Assembly: GCA_049591295.1 (NCBI GenBank)
Contig: JBAWEQ010000080.1
Location: 5,677-69,676, forward strand
Length of the DNA: 64,000 nt
From: DTPS01 sp049591295
Lineage (GTDB): Bacteria > Acidobacteriota > UBA4820 > DSQY01
Reading direction: 5' to 3'
This document shows, one piece after another, positions 8,634 through 16,528 of the stretch. The notes below the pieces were generated by a model. The model made no database searches, was not told where the DNA came from, and was given only the letters and a program-made list of their open reading frames with translations. Each line of letters starts with the position of its first letter. The first letter of the stretch is position 1. The position numbers were made by a program, and so were the translations under genes.

Positions 8634-9470
8634 TCAGGAGGCGTGCTTCTCCCCGGGATGATAGAAGGGGGTCGCCGCCACGTCGCCCCCCATGGACTTC
8701 CACATATAAAACCAGCTCTTGGCCGCGTCGGAAACGGCGTGCGAGAGGACCACCTCGGCCACGCCGAAGGCGTTGGAGCGGTCATCGAAGGTACTCGAGG
8801 AGACCCGCTTCCCGTGCGGGAAATAGCAGAAAAGCACCGCCTGCTCGTAGCGCGGCATGCCGTCCAGTCTGTGGATCAGGTAGGACCGCAGGTCCCCCGT
8901 CAGGGGCGGGCTGTCGTACCCGTCGAAGACGACCACCATGAGGGGCAGCTTGCGCTCCATGTAGGCGAGGTAGTCCGCCCGCACCTGCGCGGCCCTCGGA
9001 TCCTGGCCCGCCCGGAGAGGATCGTTGAGCAGGTAGATGAGCCCGGCGGTCATCCCCATGTGGTAGGCCACCTGCTGGAACGGTTCCGTCGTCTGGAGAA
9101 GGGTGGGGACGAGGTCGAATTCCCGCACCGCCGCATCGAGGATGTCCGCCGTGGGCCTGGGGGCATAGCCCGCCAGGGCGTCGGACACCCCGCGATCCAG
9201 GTCAGTCCGATAGGCCAGCAGGGCGTTTCGGAGCGCCACCGGCGCCAGCCGCAGGGTCAGGTCCGTCATCCTCTTCGTGGTGGCGGGGCCGTAGGCGGCG
9301 TCCGCGGGAGCCGCGGCCGGGATGGGAACCGCCGGCGCCAACAGGAGAAGCCCGGCGAGGAAGAGAAGGAGACAGGGAGACAGGGAGACAGGGAGACAGG
9401 CGAAAAAAGGAAAGAGCCGGGGTACCGGGAGGCAGGGGAACCCAGGAGTCGCGGTCATTGGCTTTCTCAT
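8634..9470 (-). CDS. Exported protein of unknown function with repeat-encoded signal region
   Basis: 278 aa if started at the ATG at 9470. A hydrophobic segment (about 17-50) is followed by a soluble domain with AYHMGMTAGLIYLLNDPL, MVVVFDGYDSPPLTGDLRSY and KSWFYMWKSMGGDV. I recognise no family. The signal-like part is translated partly from a GAGACAGG tandem repeat (9369-9400), so it either recruited that repeat or the true start lies further in. A much longer open frame continues antisense to icd but is not genic. It sits between icd and purH on the same strand. Confidence 0.6.
   Translation of the reverse strand: MRKPMTATPGFPCLPVPRLFPFFACLPVSLSPCLLLFLAGLLLLAPAVPIPAAAPADAAYGPATTKRMTDLTLRLAPVALRNALLAYRTDLDRGVSDALAGYAPRPTADILDAAVREFDLVPTLLQTTEPFQQVAYHMGMTAGLIYLLNDPLRAGQDPRAAQVRADYLAYMERKLPLMVVVFDGYDSPPLTGDLRSYLIHRLDGMPRYEQAVLFCYFPHGKRVSSSTFDDRSNAFGVAEVVLSHAVSDAAKSWFYMWKSMGGDVAATPFYHPGEKHAS
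9369..9400. repeat. GAGACAGG octamer tandem repeat inside a coding region
   Basis: Four perfect GAGACAGG copies. They fall in the minus-strand signal-peptide codons of the exported protein, giving the residues CLPVSLSPCL. Degenerate 'ctgtctc' runs continue at 9504-9530 in the gap before icd. Confidence 0.75.
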
Positions 9471-9529
9471 GGTCTCATCTCCGGCGTGGCGACCCCGTCT
9501 CTTTTCCCTGTTTCGCTGTCTCTCTGTTT

Positions 9530-10948
9530 CTACCCTTTCATCTGCGCGATGACGGCGTCCCCGAACTCGGAGCACTTGAGCTCCTTCACGTCCTTGTGGC
9601 CCTCCGCCTTCATGAGGCGGGCGAAGTCGTACGTGACGGTGTGGGCGGCGATGGCGGATTCGATCCCCTTCACGAGCAGGTCGGCCGCCTCGGTCCACCC
9701 CAGGTGCCGGAACATCATCTCGCCCGAGAGGATGACGGAACCGGGGTTGACCTTGTCCAGGTTGGCGTACTTGGGCGCCGTGCCATGAGTGGCCTCGAAG
9801 ATGGCGTGGCCCGACACGTAGTTGATGTTCCCGCCGGGGGCGATGCCGATGCCGCCCACCTGCGCCGCAAGGGCGTCCGAGAGATAGTCTCCGTTCAGGT
9901 TCAGCGTGGCGATGACGTCGAACTCGTCGGCCCGGGTGAGGGTCTGCTGGAGGGTGATGTCGGCGATGGTGTCCTTGAGCATGAGCTTGGACTTCCACTT
10001 GCCGTCGCCGTGGGTGGGCCAGAGCTTGAGGGTGTCCGCCACCTCCCGGACGATCTCGGCCTTCTTGTCCGGCGCGAACATGTCCAGGCCGGGCTCGATC
10101 ATGCGGGCGTTCTCCTCGTCGCTCAGAGCGGGGTTCGCCTCCTTGTTGCCGAGGATCCAGCTCTCCCGGATCGTCACGGTCTCGCTCCGGAACTCCTCCG
10201 CCCCCACCTCGTAACCCCAGTCCTTGAAGGCGCCCTCGGTGAACTTCATGATGTTGCCCTTGTGGGTGAAGTTCACGCTCCTGCGGCGGTTCTTGAGGGC
10301 GTACTGGATGGCGGCGCGGCAGAGACGCTTGGAGCCGTCTTCGGAGACGGGTTTGATGCCGATGCCCGAGGACTCGGGGAACCGGATCTTCTTGACGCCC
10401 ATCTCCTTGATGAGGAAGTCGATGACCTTCTTCACCTCGGGGCTGTAGGCCTTCCACTCGATGCCGGCGTAGATGTCCTCGGTGTTTTCCCGGAAGATCA
10501 CCATGTCCACCTTCTCGGGGTGCTTCACGGGGCTGGGCACACCCTTGAAGTACTTCACCGGTCGCAGGCAGACGTAGAGATCGAGGAGCTGCCGGAGGGC
10601 CACGTTCAGCGAGCGGATGCCGCCGCCGATGGGAGTCGTGAGGGGGCCTTTGATGCCCACGAGATAGGTCTTGAAGGCCTCCACCGTGTCGTCCGGAAGC
10701 CACTCCCCGAACTTGTGGAAGGACTTCTCGCCGGCGAACACCTCCATCCAGGCAATCTTCTTCTTGCCCCCGTAGGCCTTCTCGACCGCCGCGTCCAGCA
10801 CGCGCTGGGAGGCGCGCCAAATGTCGGGGCCCGTGCCGTCGCCTTCGATGAAGGGAATGATGGGGTGATCAGGGACCTGAAGCTCCCCGCTTTTCATCTG
10901 AATGGGGGCGCCTTCCTTGGGTGGGGTGAGGGTCTTGAAAGTAGCCAC
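9530..10948 (-). CDS. icd: NADP-type isocitrate dehydrogenase
   Basis: 472 aa. Substrate-binding motif GGIRSLNVALRQ and the arginine in CLRP lie near residues 105-125. FRENTEDIYAGIE, the lysine/tyrosine region, GNIMKFTEGAFKDWGYE, the metal-binding aspartates in ADEFDVIATLNLNGDYLSDA, and the coenzyme region THGTAPKYANLDKVNPGS follow in order. It oxidises isocitrate to 2-oxoglutarate, a candidate substrate of the ferredoxin-linked enzyme at 17.7-20.3 kb. The GTG start at 10948 is chosen because AGGAGG lies seven bases upstream. Confidence 0.96.
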   Translation of the reverse strand: MATFKTLTPPKEGAPIQMKSGELQVPDHPIIPFIEGDGTGPDIWRASQRVLDAAVEKAYGGKKKIAWMEVFAGEKSFHKFGEWLPDDTVEAFKTYLVGIKGPLTTPIGGGIRSLNVALRQLLDLYVCLRPVKYFKGVPSPVKHPEKVDMVIFRENTEDIYAGIEWKAYSPEVKKVIDFLIKEMGVKKIRFPESSGIGIKPVSEDGSKRLCRAAIQYALKNRRRSVNFTHKGNIMKFTEGAFKDWGYEVGAEEFRSETVTIRESWILGNKEANPALSDEENARMIEPGLDMFAPDKKAEIVREVADTLKLWPTHGDGKWKSKLMLKDTIADITLQQTLTRADEFDVIATLNLNGDYLSDALAAQVGGIGIAPGGNINYVSGHAIFEATHGTAPKYANLDKVNPGSVILSGEMMFRHLGWTEAADLLVKGIESAIAAHTVTYDFARLMKAEGHKDVKELKCSEFGDAVIAQMKG

Positions 10949-11339
10949 GGTCGTACCTCCTCTGGTGGAAGCGGGCGAAGCGCTGGTCCTGTCCGGAGCT
11001 ACCCCCTGGGATCCCCATAAAAGGGGGTTTCGCCTTTGCCCGGCAAGGCTTGCATGGGTTCCGCACCCGCGTCAGCCCCGTAGTATAGCCGTGCGCCGGG
11101 AGGGGGGTCAACTCGGTGACAGATCAGGGCTGATAGGTGAGGGAAAAGGGACAGGGGACAGGGGAAAGTGAGGAGCCGGAAGCCGGCAAGGCGGTGGCCT
11201 TGTTCAATTCGCGATTCAAATCCTCCGTGTCTTGGCCTCTCCGTGTCGTATTTCTCCTGACTTCCGCCTTCACCCTCCCCCTGCCTCTATTGCCAGGGTT
11301 CCCTAGCTATCCTATGATGAGTCTAAATTGGAGGCAGGG
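10949..11339. other. 391-bp divergent intergenic region
   Basis: Separates icd (minus) from the PilB-like gene (plus). It contains AGGAGG of icd at its left edge, a 'ggacagggg' repeat (11147-11165), and a candidate plus-strand promoter at 11290-11318. No gene, tRNA or convincing riboswitch was seen. Confidence 0.6.
11290..11318 (+). promoter_or_regulatory. Candidate sigma-70 promoter for the PilB-like gene
   Basis: TTGCCA at 11290-11295, a 17-base spacer, and TATGAT at 11313-11318. The start codon at 11340 follows 22 bases later with GGAGG between. The match is by eye only. Confidence 0.5.
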
Positions 11340-13196
11340 TTGGCCGAGTATCTGATCCAGTGTTGGAATTGCTTGGGCGAATACGACGCCCTCTCCGCGG
11401 TGTGGTGCTCCTGCAACCCCAGCCGCCCGACGAAGGTCTGCCCCTTCTGCCTCCAGTGTTTCTGCTCGGCCCCCGAGGCCTACCACGACAAGTTCTGGGC
11501 CGGGGCCCCCGAGGCCATGATCAAGGACCGCGAGATGCTGGCCAAGGCGAGGGGGCCTCTCGGCGAAGCGCTCGTGCGATCCAAGGTCATCACGAACGAG
11601 CAGCTCCTCCAGGCCCTCAAGCACCAGAAGACGACCGGAGGAAAGCTGGGAGAGATCCTTGTGGAACTCGGCTACCTCACCCCCCAGACGCTCGTGGGCT
11701 TCCTTTCCAGCCAGCGGAGCTTTCAGCACGTCTCCCTGCGGGACACCCCCCTCGATCCTATGCTGGTGGCCTCCATCGGCGCGGACGCCTGCCTCCAGAG
11801 ACTGGTCGTGCCGGTCAGCCGGGAAACCATGGCGGGCAAAGACCTGATGGCCCTGGCCATGGTGGACCCGGCGGACGGAGGGGCCATCGAGTTTATTCAG
11901 AACATGACCGGGTGCCAGATCCTGCCCATGCATACTACCCGCGAGGAGCTGGAAGAAGCCCTGTTGCCGTTCCTTCCTGCCCCCCCTCCGCCCGCGGAAG
12001 AACCAGCCCCGCCAGACAAGACCGTCACCCCGTCCGGCGTCGAGATGGCCACCGATGTCCTGCGCAAGGCCCTCGCGCGCGGGGCTTCGGACCTGTACCT
12101 GGAGCCCAAGGAGGAGATGGTGGCCGTGAGCCTCCGTATCGACGGCACGCTCTACCGGGCCAAGCCGGTCGCGCGCCACCTCCAGGAGTCGCTCACGTTC
12201 GAGATGAAGAAGCTGCTGAGGCTGGACACGGCGATCCGCGACAGGCCCCAGGAGGGCCGGGTGGTGATGCGCTCGGGGGAACACCGCTTCGACGTCATCG
12301 CCCATTGCCTGCCGACCCGGTTCGGCGAGAGCCTGTCCCTCAAGATCATCAACCGAGACACCTTCCTGAAGAGCTACGAGCAGCTCGGGCTGCCCTCCGA
12401 AGATCAGTTGGCCTTGAGGGCCGCGCTGAGCGCACAGCGGGGGCTGATCCTCGTCTGTGCCCCCCTCTTCCACGGCTGCACCACGACCCTCTATGCCATC
12501 CTGAACGACCTGGGGCTGGACGGCCACCGCAAGATCATGAGCATCGAGGCCCAGAGCGTCTGTCCGGTGCCGAACGTGTCCCAGGTCTCCCTCGGCCCCG
12601 GCCGGGACGAGGAGGCGGCACTCACCACCCTCAAGGCCCTGGGGAACATCCAGCCCGACGTCTGCGTCCTGGCCGACCTCCTTCTGAATTCGCCCGTGAT
12701 GGCGACCCAGATGCTCAAGCTGGTCTCGAAGATGCTCGTGGTCGCTACGGTCGAAGCGGCCAGTTCGGTGCAGGCCCTCCTGAAGGTCCGCGATGCCGGC
12801 GTCCCCTCCTCGGATCTGGCGGAGCACCTTCAGCTCGTGCTGAACCAGAGGCTGGTGCGCCGGATCTGCCCCCACTGTCGCCAGGCCACGGGGCTCTCCG
12901 ACCGCGCTCTGCGCCTCATGGGTCTCTCGGAAGCCGAGATCGCCGGGCTGACCAGCATTTCCCAGGGCCAGGGCTGCGAGGAGTGCTCCGGCATCGGCTA
13001 CAAGGGCCGGATCTCCCTCTTCGAGACCCTCAGCCCCTCGCCCGGCTTCCGGCGGGCCCTGGCCCGGGAGGCCACCGAGAAGGGCCTCCAACGCGAGGCG
13101 GCGAAGGCCGGCATGGTGTCCATGCGCGAGAGGGCCCTACAGGCCATTCGGGAGGGGCACACCACCCTCGAAGAGTTTCAGAAGGAACACTTCTGA
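11340..13196 (+). CDS. PilB/GspE-like protein with degenerate Walker motifs and N-terminal cysteine-rich domain
   Basis: 618 aa. An N-terminal zinc-ribbon-like segment (about 8-50) has CWNC, CSC and CPFCLQCFC. A GspE N-terminal domain (GPLGEALVRSKVITNEQLLQ) and a PilB-like ATPase domain (about 235-618) follow. The Walker A position reads APLFHGCTTT: the essential Gly-Lys is lost. The Walker B/Asp-box region reads QPDVCVLADLLLN instead of DPDIILVGEIRD. The distal zinc tetracysteine (RRICPHC...CEECSGIGYKGR) is kept. It is probably a non-hydrolysing partner or regulator of pilus motors. TTG at 11340 was chosen for the GGAGG five bases upstream; TTG at 11328 is the alternative. Confidence 0.85.
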   Translation: MAEYLIQCWNCLGEYDALSAVWCSCNPSRPTKVCPFCLQCFCSAPEAYHDKFWAGAPEAMIKDREMLAKARGPLGEALVRSKVITNEQLLQALKHQKTTGGKLGEILVELGYLTPQTLVGFLSSQRSFQHVSLRDTPLDPMLVASIGADACLQRLVVPVSRETMAGKDLMALAMVDPADGGAIEFIQNMTGCQILPMHTTREELEEALLPFLPAPPPPAEEPAPPDKTVTPSGVEMATDVLRKALARGASDLYLEPKEEMVAVSLRIDGTLYRAKPVARHLQESLTFEMKKLLRLDTAIRDRPQEGRVVMRSGEHRFDVIAHCLPTRFGESLSLKIINRDTFLKSYEQLGLPSEDQLALRAALSAQRGLILVCAPLFHGCTTTLYAILNDLGLDGHRKIMSIEAQSVCPVPNVSQVSLGPGRDEEAALTTLKALGNIQPDVCVLADLLLNSPVMATQMLKLVSKMLVVATVEAASSVQALLKVRDAGVPSSDLAEHLQLVLNQRLVRRICPHCRQATGLSDRALRLMGLSEAEIAGLTSISQGQGCEECSGIGYKGRISLFETLSPSPGFRRALAREATEKGLQREAAKAGMVSMRERALQAIREGHTTLEEFQKEHF

Positions 13197-13219
13197 GAGG
13201 GTAGGCGGAAGGAAAGGAT

Positions 13220-13247
13220 TCACCACCGAGACACCAAGGCACGAAGG
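13220..13247. repeat. ACCAAGACACC-family dispersed repeat
   Basis: Reads caccaccgagacaccaaggc then acgaagg, starting about 20 bases after the PilB-like stop. The 238-base gap also holds 'cctgtcccctgtcgctcgtc' (13380-13400) and a possible -10 TACAAT at 13407-13412 for the HAD gene, without a clear -35. Confidence 0.65.
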
Positions 13248-13434
13248 AATTAGAGATCGGGGCTTCTCAGCGCCCTCGTCTCTTGCCCCTTGCTCGCCGC
13301 AATGTGGGAGATGCCTCGATGATCGTTCTCCAGAACGCGATCCTTCGAAGGCCCATTTATCATCCATTCTCCATCATCCTCCTGTCCCCTGTCGCTCGTC
13401 CCCTGCTACAATAGGCCCGGGGAGGTCCCTCTCG

Positions 13435-14142
13435 ATGGCCTTGCTCCTCTTCGACATTGACGGCACGCTGTTGAGACCCCTGGGCATCGGCCGAAGGGCC
13501 TTCGAGCGAGCCCTTCGGCGCCTCCACGGGTCCGTGCCCTCCGAGCGCTTCGGCTACGACGGCCTGCTTGATCCGGAGATCGCCCGCCAAACGTTGGCTC
13601 AGCTCGGCATTCCGCCGGAGCGGGCGGCCGTGGAATCCCTGCTGAACACTTACATTGAGGAACTCGCGCGCGAGCCAGCCCCGCCCCGGCAGGAAGCTCT
13701 CTGCCCCGGCATCCCGGAGGTTCTCGAAGAGGCGCGGCAGCGGGGCCACCATCTCGGCCTCTTGACGGGGAACGTCCGGGCTGGGGCCGGGATCAAGATC
13801 GGGCTCCTGGGTCTTCTCGACTTCTTCAGGACGGCGCCGGAGGTCCCCCTCCTGGGTGCCTTCGGAGAAGACGCCCTGGAGCGGGCCTCGCTCGTTCCCG
13901 TCGCCCTGGCGCGGTGCGGAGCGGCCTTCGGCTCCGACTTCGATCCGGCCCACACCTGGATCGTGGGCGACTCCCGCCGGGACGTGGCCGCCGCCAAGGC
14001 CGCGGGGATTCGGTGCGCGGCCGTGGCCACGGGCTTCACATCCCTCGGCGAACTGAGCTCTCTCGGCCCCGAATTAGCCCTGCCGGATCTCTCCGATCCG
14101 GCGCCGCTCCTGGACGGCGTGGAGGGGAGGGCCGCCGCATGA
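13435..14142 (+). CDS. HAD-superfamily hydrolase (phosphoglycolate-phosphatase-like)
   Basis: 235 aa. HAD motif I DIDGTLL at residues 7-13 (nucleophile Asp7), a cap region of helices, motif II LTGN near 110, and motif IV GDSRRDVAAAKAAG near 180. It should remove phosphate from a small metabolite in the cytosol; the substrate cannot be read from sequence. It overlaps selA by four bases (ATGA), so the two are translationally coupled, which raises the possibility of a role linked to selenium or serine metabolism. Confidence 0.85.
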   Translation: MALLLFDIDGTLLRPLGIGRRAFERALRRLHGSVPSERFGYDGLLDPEIARQTLAQLGIPPERAAVESLLNTYIEELAREPAPPRQEALCPGIPEVLEEARQRGHHLGLLTGNVRAGAGIKIGLLGLLDFFRTAPEVPLLGAFGEDALERASLVPVALARCGAAFGSDFDPAHTWIVGDSRRDVAAAKAAGIRCAAVATGFTSLGELSSLGPELALPDLSDPAPLLDGVEGRAAA

Positions 14143-15575
14143 GCGCCCATCCCCCGCGCATGGACGTGCTCCTGGACTCGGGCGAGGCCAGGAGGCTGGA
14201 AGCCGAATTCGGCCGTGCCAGCCTCAAGGCCGCCCTCCGCGATGCCATGGCTGAGAATATCCGCCGCTGGCGCCAGGGGGGCGAGGCGCCCGCCCAGGCG
14301 GAGCTTCTGATTTCGGCGGAGCGCCTGCTGCGCGCGCGCTTCGATCCCCCCCTGCGCCGGGTCATCAACGCCACGGGAGTGGTGCTCCATACCAACCTGG
14401 GAAGGGCACCCCTCCCGAGCCGGGCACTGCGGCGGGCCTCGGAGCTGCTGGCCGGTTACGTGGACCTGGAGACGGACCTCTCGGCCCACGGCCGGGGCCA
14501 CCGCGACGCCCGGTTGGAATCGGCCATTCAAGACCTGCTCCAGACCGACAAGGGGGTGGTGGCGGTGAACAACAACGCGGCCGCCGTCCTCCTCATGCTC
14601 AATACCCTGTCGGCCGGGCGGGAGACGCTCGTCAGCCGGGGGGAGCTCGTGGAGATCGGCGGCGGCTTCCGCATCCCCGAGGTCATGGCGGCCTCGGGAG
14701 CACGGCTGCGGGAAGTGGGAACCACCAACCGCACGCGCATCGCCGACTTTCGCTCGGCCCTCTCTCCGGCCTCGGCCCTGCTCCTAAACGTCCACCCCTC
14801 CAATTTCCGCATCCTGGGTTTCACCGAGCGCGCCTCTCTCGAAGAGCTGGTCAGCCTGGGGCGGGAGGTGCACCTTCCCGTGGGCTGCGACCTAGGCTCG
14901 GGGCTGTTGGCACCCGCGGGGGAGCTGGGCCTCCGGGACGAGCCCACGGTGCAGGAGGCCCTGGCCAGCGGGGCGGACGCCATCTGCTTCAGCACCGACA
15001 AGCTTTTCGGGGCCTGCCAGGGAGGGCTCCTACTCGTGGAACCCTCGCGCCTCAAGGCCTTCCGCACGAACCCCCTGCTGCGGGCACTCCGGGTGGACAA
15101 GGTCACCTACCTGCTCATGGGAGCGGCGGTGGAGGCGTACCGAAAGGGCCGCTGGCGGGAGCTGCCGGCCCTGGGGCTCCTGGCCGCCCCCAGGGGCGTT
15201 CTCCTCAGACGTGCCGGCCGGCTCAAGGCCGCCCTCGACCGGCTCGCCCCGGATCGATTCGAATCGTCCGTCGTGGAGGCCGAGGGCAGGGCGGGCGGAG
15301 GGACCGCCCCGCTCGACCCGCTCCCCTCCCCGGCACTCGCCCTGAAGCCCTCGCGGGGCAAGGCCCACGACCTCGAGGCCTACCTGCGCGCGGGAGGAGA
15401 GCCGCCGGTCGTGGGCGTGCTCGCGGAGGGCACCCTTCTGTTGCACGTGCGGACCCTGCTGCCGGGGGACGTCCCCGCGCTGCTGGACCGTCTTGCCCGC
15501 TTTCAGGGGTCCGCTCAGGAAAGCGACCCCACATCCCAGTCACCCATGTCGGCGACCCACCTTTTGCCGACGTAG
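14139..15575 (+). CDS. selA: L-seryl-tRNA(Sec) selenium transferase
   Basis: 478 aa PLP-dependent enzyme that converts Ser-tRNA(Sec) to Sec-tRNA(Sec). Typical segments are RRVINATGVVLHTNLGRAPL, DLETDLSAHGRGHRD, VNNNAAAVLLMLNTL, RGELVEIGGGFRIPEVM and the PLP-lysine region FSTDKLFGACQGG (Lys about 288; many SelA proteins read GGPQAG here). The ATG overlaps the HAD stop. No selB, selD or tRNA-Sec is in the window, and I found no frame obviously interrupted by an in-frame TGA. Confidence 0.93.
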   Translation: MSAHPPRMDVLLDSGEARRLEAEFGRASLKAALRDAMAENIRRWRQGGEAPAQAELLISAERLLRARFDPPLRRVINATGVVLHTNLGRAPLPSRALRRASELLAGYVDLETDLSAHGRGHRDARLESAIQDLLQTDKGVVAVNNNAAAVLLMLNTLSAGRETLVSRGELVEIGGGFRIPEVMAASGARLREVGTTNRTRIADFRSALSPASALLLNVHPSNFRILGFTERASLEELVSLGREVHLPVGCDLGSGLLAPAGELGLRDEPTVQEALASGADAICFSTDKLFGACQGGLLLVEPSRLKAFRTNPLLRALRVDKVTYLLMGAAVEAYRKGRWRELPALGLLAAPRGVLLRRAGRLKAALDRLAPDRFESSVVEAEGRAGGGTAPLDPLPSPALALKPSRGKAHDLEAYLRAGGEPPVVGVLAEGTLLLHVRTLLPGDVPALLDRLARFQGSAQESDPTSQSPMSATHLLPT

Positions 15576-15590
15576 CCGGGGGGATCGATC

Positions 15591-16124
15591 ATGGAGAGAA
15601 TCCTTCGTCCGCTCGCCGCCGTTCTCCCGCTTCTGCTCCTGCTCGCCGCCTGCGCCGAGCGCGGCTCCCAGGGTCCGGGGGCCGCGCAGACCGCGGCCGG
15701 GCCGTCCGCCGAGGCCCCCGTCGTGCAGACCGGGGGGGGGCTCTACCCCACGGGGGAGCGCCTGGCCCGCTACCTCCGCTACAAGTACCCGGCCTACGAG
15801 AACGGCCGTTGGGCCGTAGGCTGGAATTCCAGGATTCCCTGGATGGCCATGATGGGCAGGGGCGTGGAGGAGCATTGGCCCTTCTCCGTCACCCTGGCGG
15901 GCCTGGGCGCCGAGGCCGGCACCAGCGAGCAGGCTTACGACCAGCTCGATCCGAGCAGTTTCGTGGGGCTCATCTGGCTGGAGCCGATGGTCACCCCCAA
16001 GGGGCTCCTGGAAGCCGTGAAGGTGACCTTCCGCCCCATCGGGAGCCTCCCTTACGTGCAGACCATCATCGCCTGCGAACCGGGCCTGTCGATCATCCCC
16101 CAGGCCGCTCCCGAAGGGCGGTAG
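15591..16124 (+). CDS. Putative lipoprotein of unknown function
   Basis: 177 aa. A lipoprotein signal (RPLAAVLPLLLLLAACAERG) has its lipobox Cys at about 21. A low-complexity Gly/Ala/Pro linker and a soluble domain with YLRYKYPAYENGRWAVGWNS, WLEPMVTPKGLLEAVKVTF and YVQTIIACEP follow. No family recognised. It lies 15 bases after selA and may be read through from it. Confidence 0.7.
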   Translation: MERILRPLAAVLPLLLLLAACAERGSQGPGAAQTAAGPSAEAPVVQTGGGLYPTGERLARYLRYKYPAYENGRWAVGWNSRIPWMAMMGRGVEEHWPFSVTLAGLGAEAGTSEQAYDQLDPSSFVGLIWLEPMVTPKGLLEAVKVTFRPIGSLPYVQTIIACEPGLSIIPQAAPEGR

Positions 16125-16451
16125 GGAGCCACCACCAAGGCCCCAAGACCCGAAGGGGAGACTGAGGCAGTCAGGAGGCAACCGACAGGGCAAGCTCCGC
16201 GATCTTCGCGTCTCGCGTCTCGCCTCTCGCCTCTCGCCTCTCGCCTCTCGCGTCTCGCGTTTTGCGTTTCGCGTTTTGCCTCTCGCTCCTGTCTGGGGCA
16301 AATGGCGCTTCGGGGATAGAGTCCGGTTCACGGCGGGCCTTTCCTCTGCCACGGGCCGGTGGGCGCCCTTGATCCGCCTCTCCAAAGGAGGAGGGCGGAA
16401 GGCGGGTGGGGCATTTACCACCCTCCAGCCCCTCGCAGGCTGGCCATGGGG
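16125..16451. repeat. Intergenic region with long heptamer tract
   Basis: Positions 16131-16157 are an ACCAAGACACC-family copy. Positions 16208-16286 are a long run of TCTCGCG/TCTCGCC-type heptamers, changing to TTTTGCG variants at the end. The rest of the gap to 16528 holds no gene. Confidence 0.75.
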
Positions 16452-16478
16452 TTCCACCCGAGGGGGCGGCGTTATATT
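16452..16478 (+). promoter_or_regulatory. Weak candidate promoter of the redox operon
   Basis: A -10-like TATATT at 16473-16478 is preceded by TTCCAC at 16452-16457, a short 15-base spacer. The A/T-rich -10 stands out in GC-rich DNA and is 50 bases before the first gene. Confidence 0.3.
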
Positions 16479-16528
16479 AGGCCCCTGGTTGTCGCGGGGC
16501 CTTGCAAACCAGGACAAAGGGGAATTGG

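Noticed and set aside
6894..9788. Very long plus-strand open frame (964 codons)
   Set aside because: It is antisense to lolA, purH and the exported protein, has no motif, and is explained by high GC reducing stops.
9471..10820. Upstream extension of the exported protein on the minus strand, antisense-frame of icd
   Set aside because: The extension is arginine- and histidine-rich frame-shifted icd sequence with no family motif; the protein starts near 9470.
11307..13091. Minus-strand and alternative plus-strand frames over the PilB-like gene
   Set aside because: Only the 11340 frame has GspE/PilB motifs and a ribosome site; the others are low-complexity shadows.
14139..15575. Selenoprotein genes near selA
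   Set aside because: I looked for frames broken by TGA with family motifs continuing after it and found none; the neighbours are complete.
16208..16286. CRISPR-like array
   Set aside because: The units are 7 bases long, contiguous and without unique spacers; it is a simple tandem repeat.
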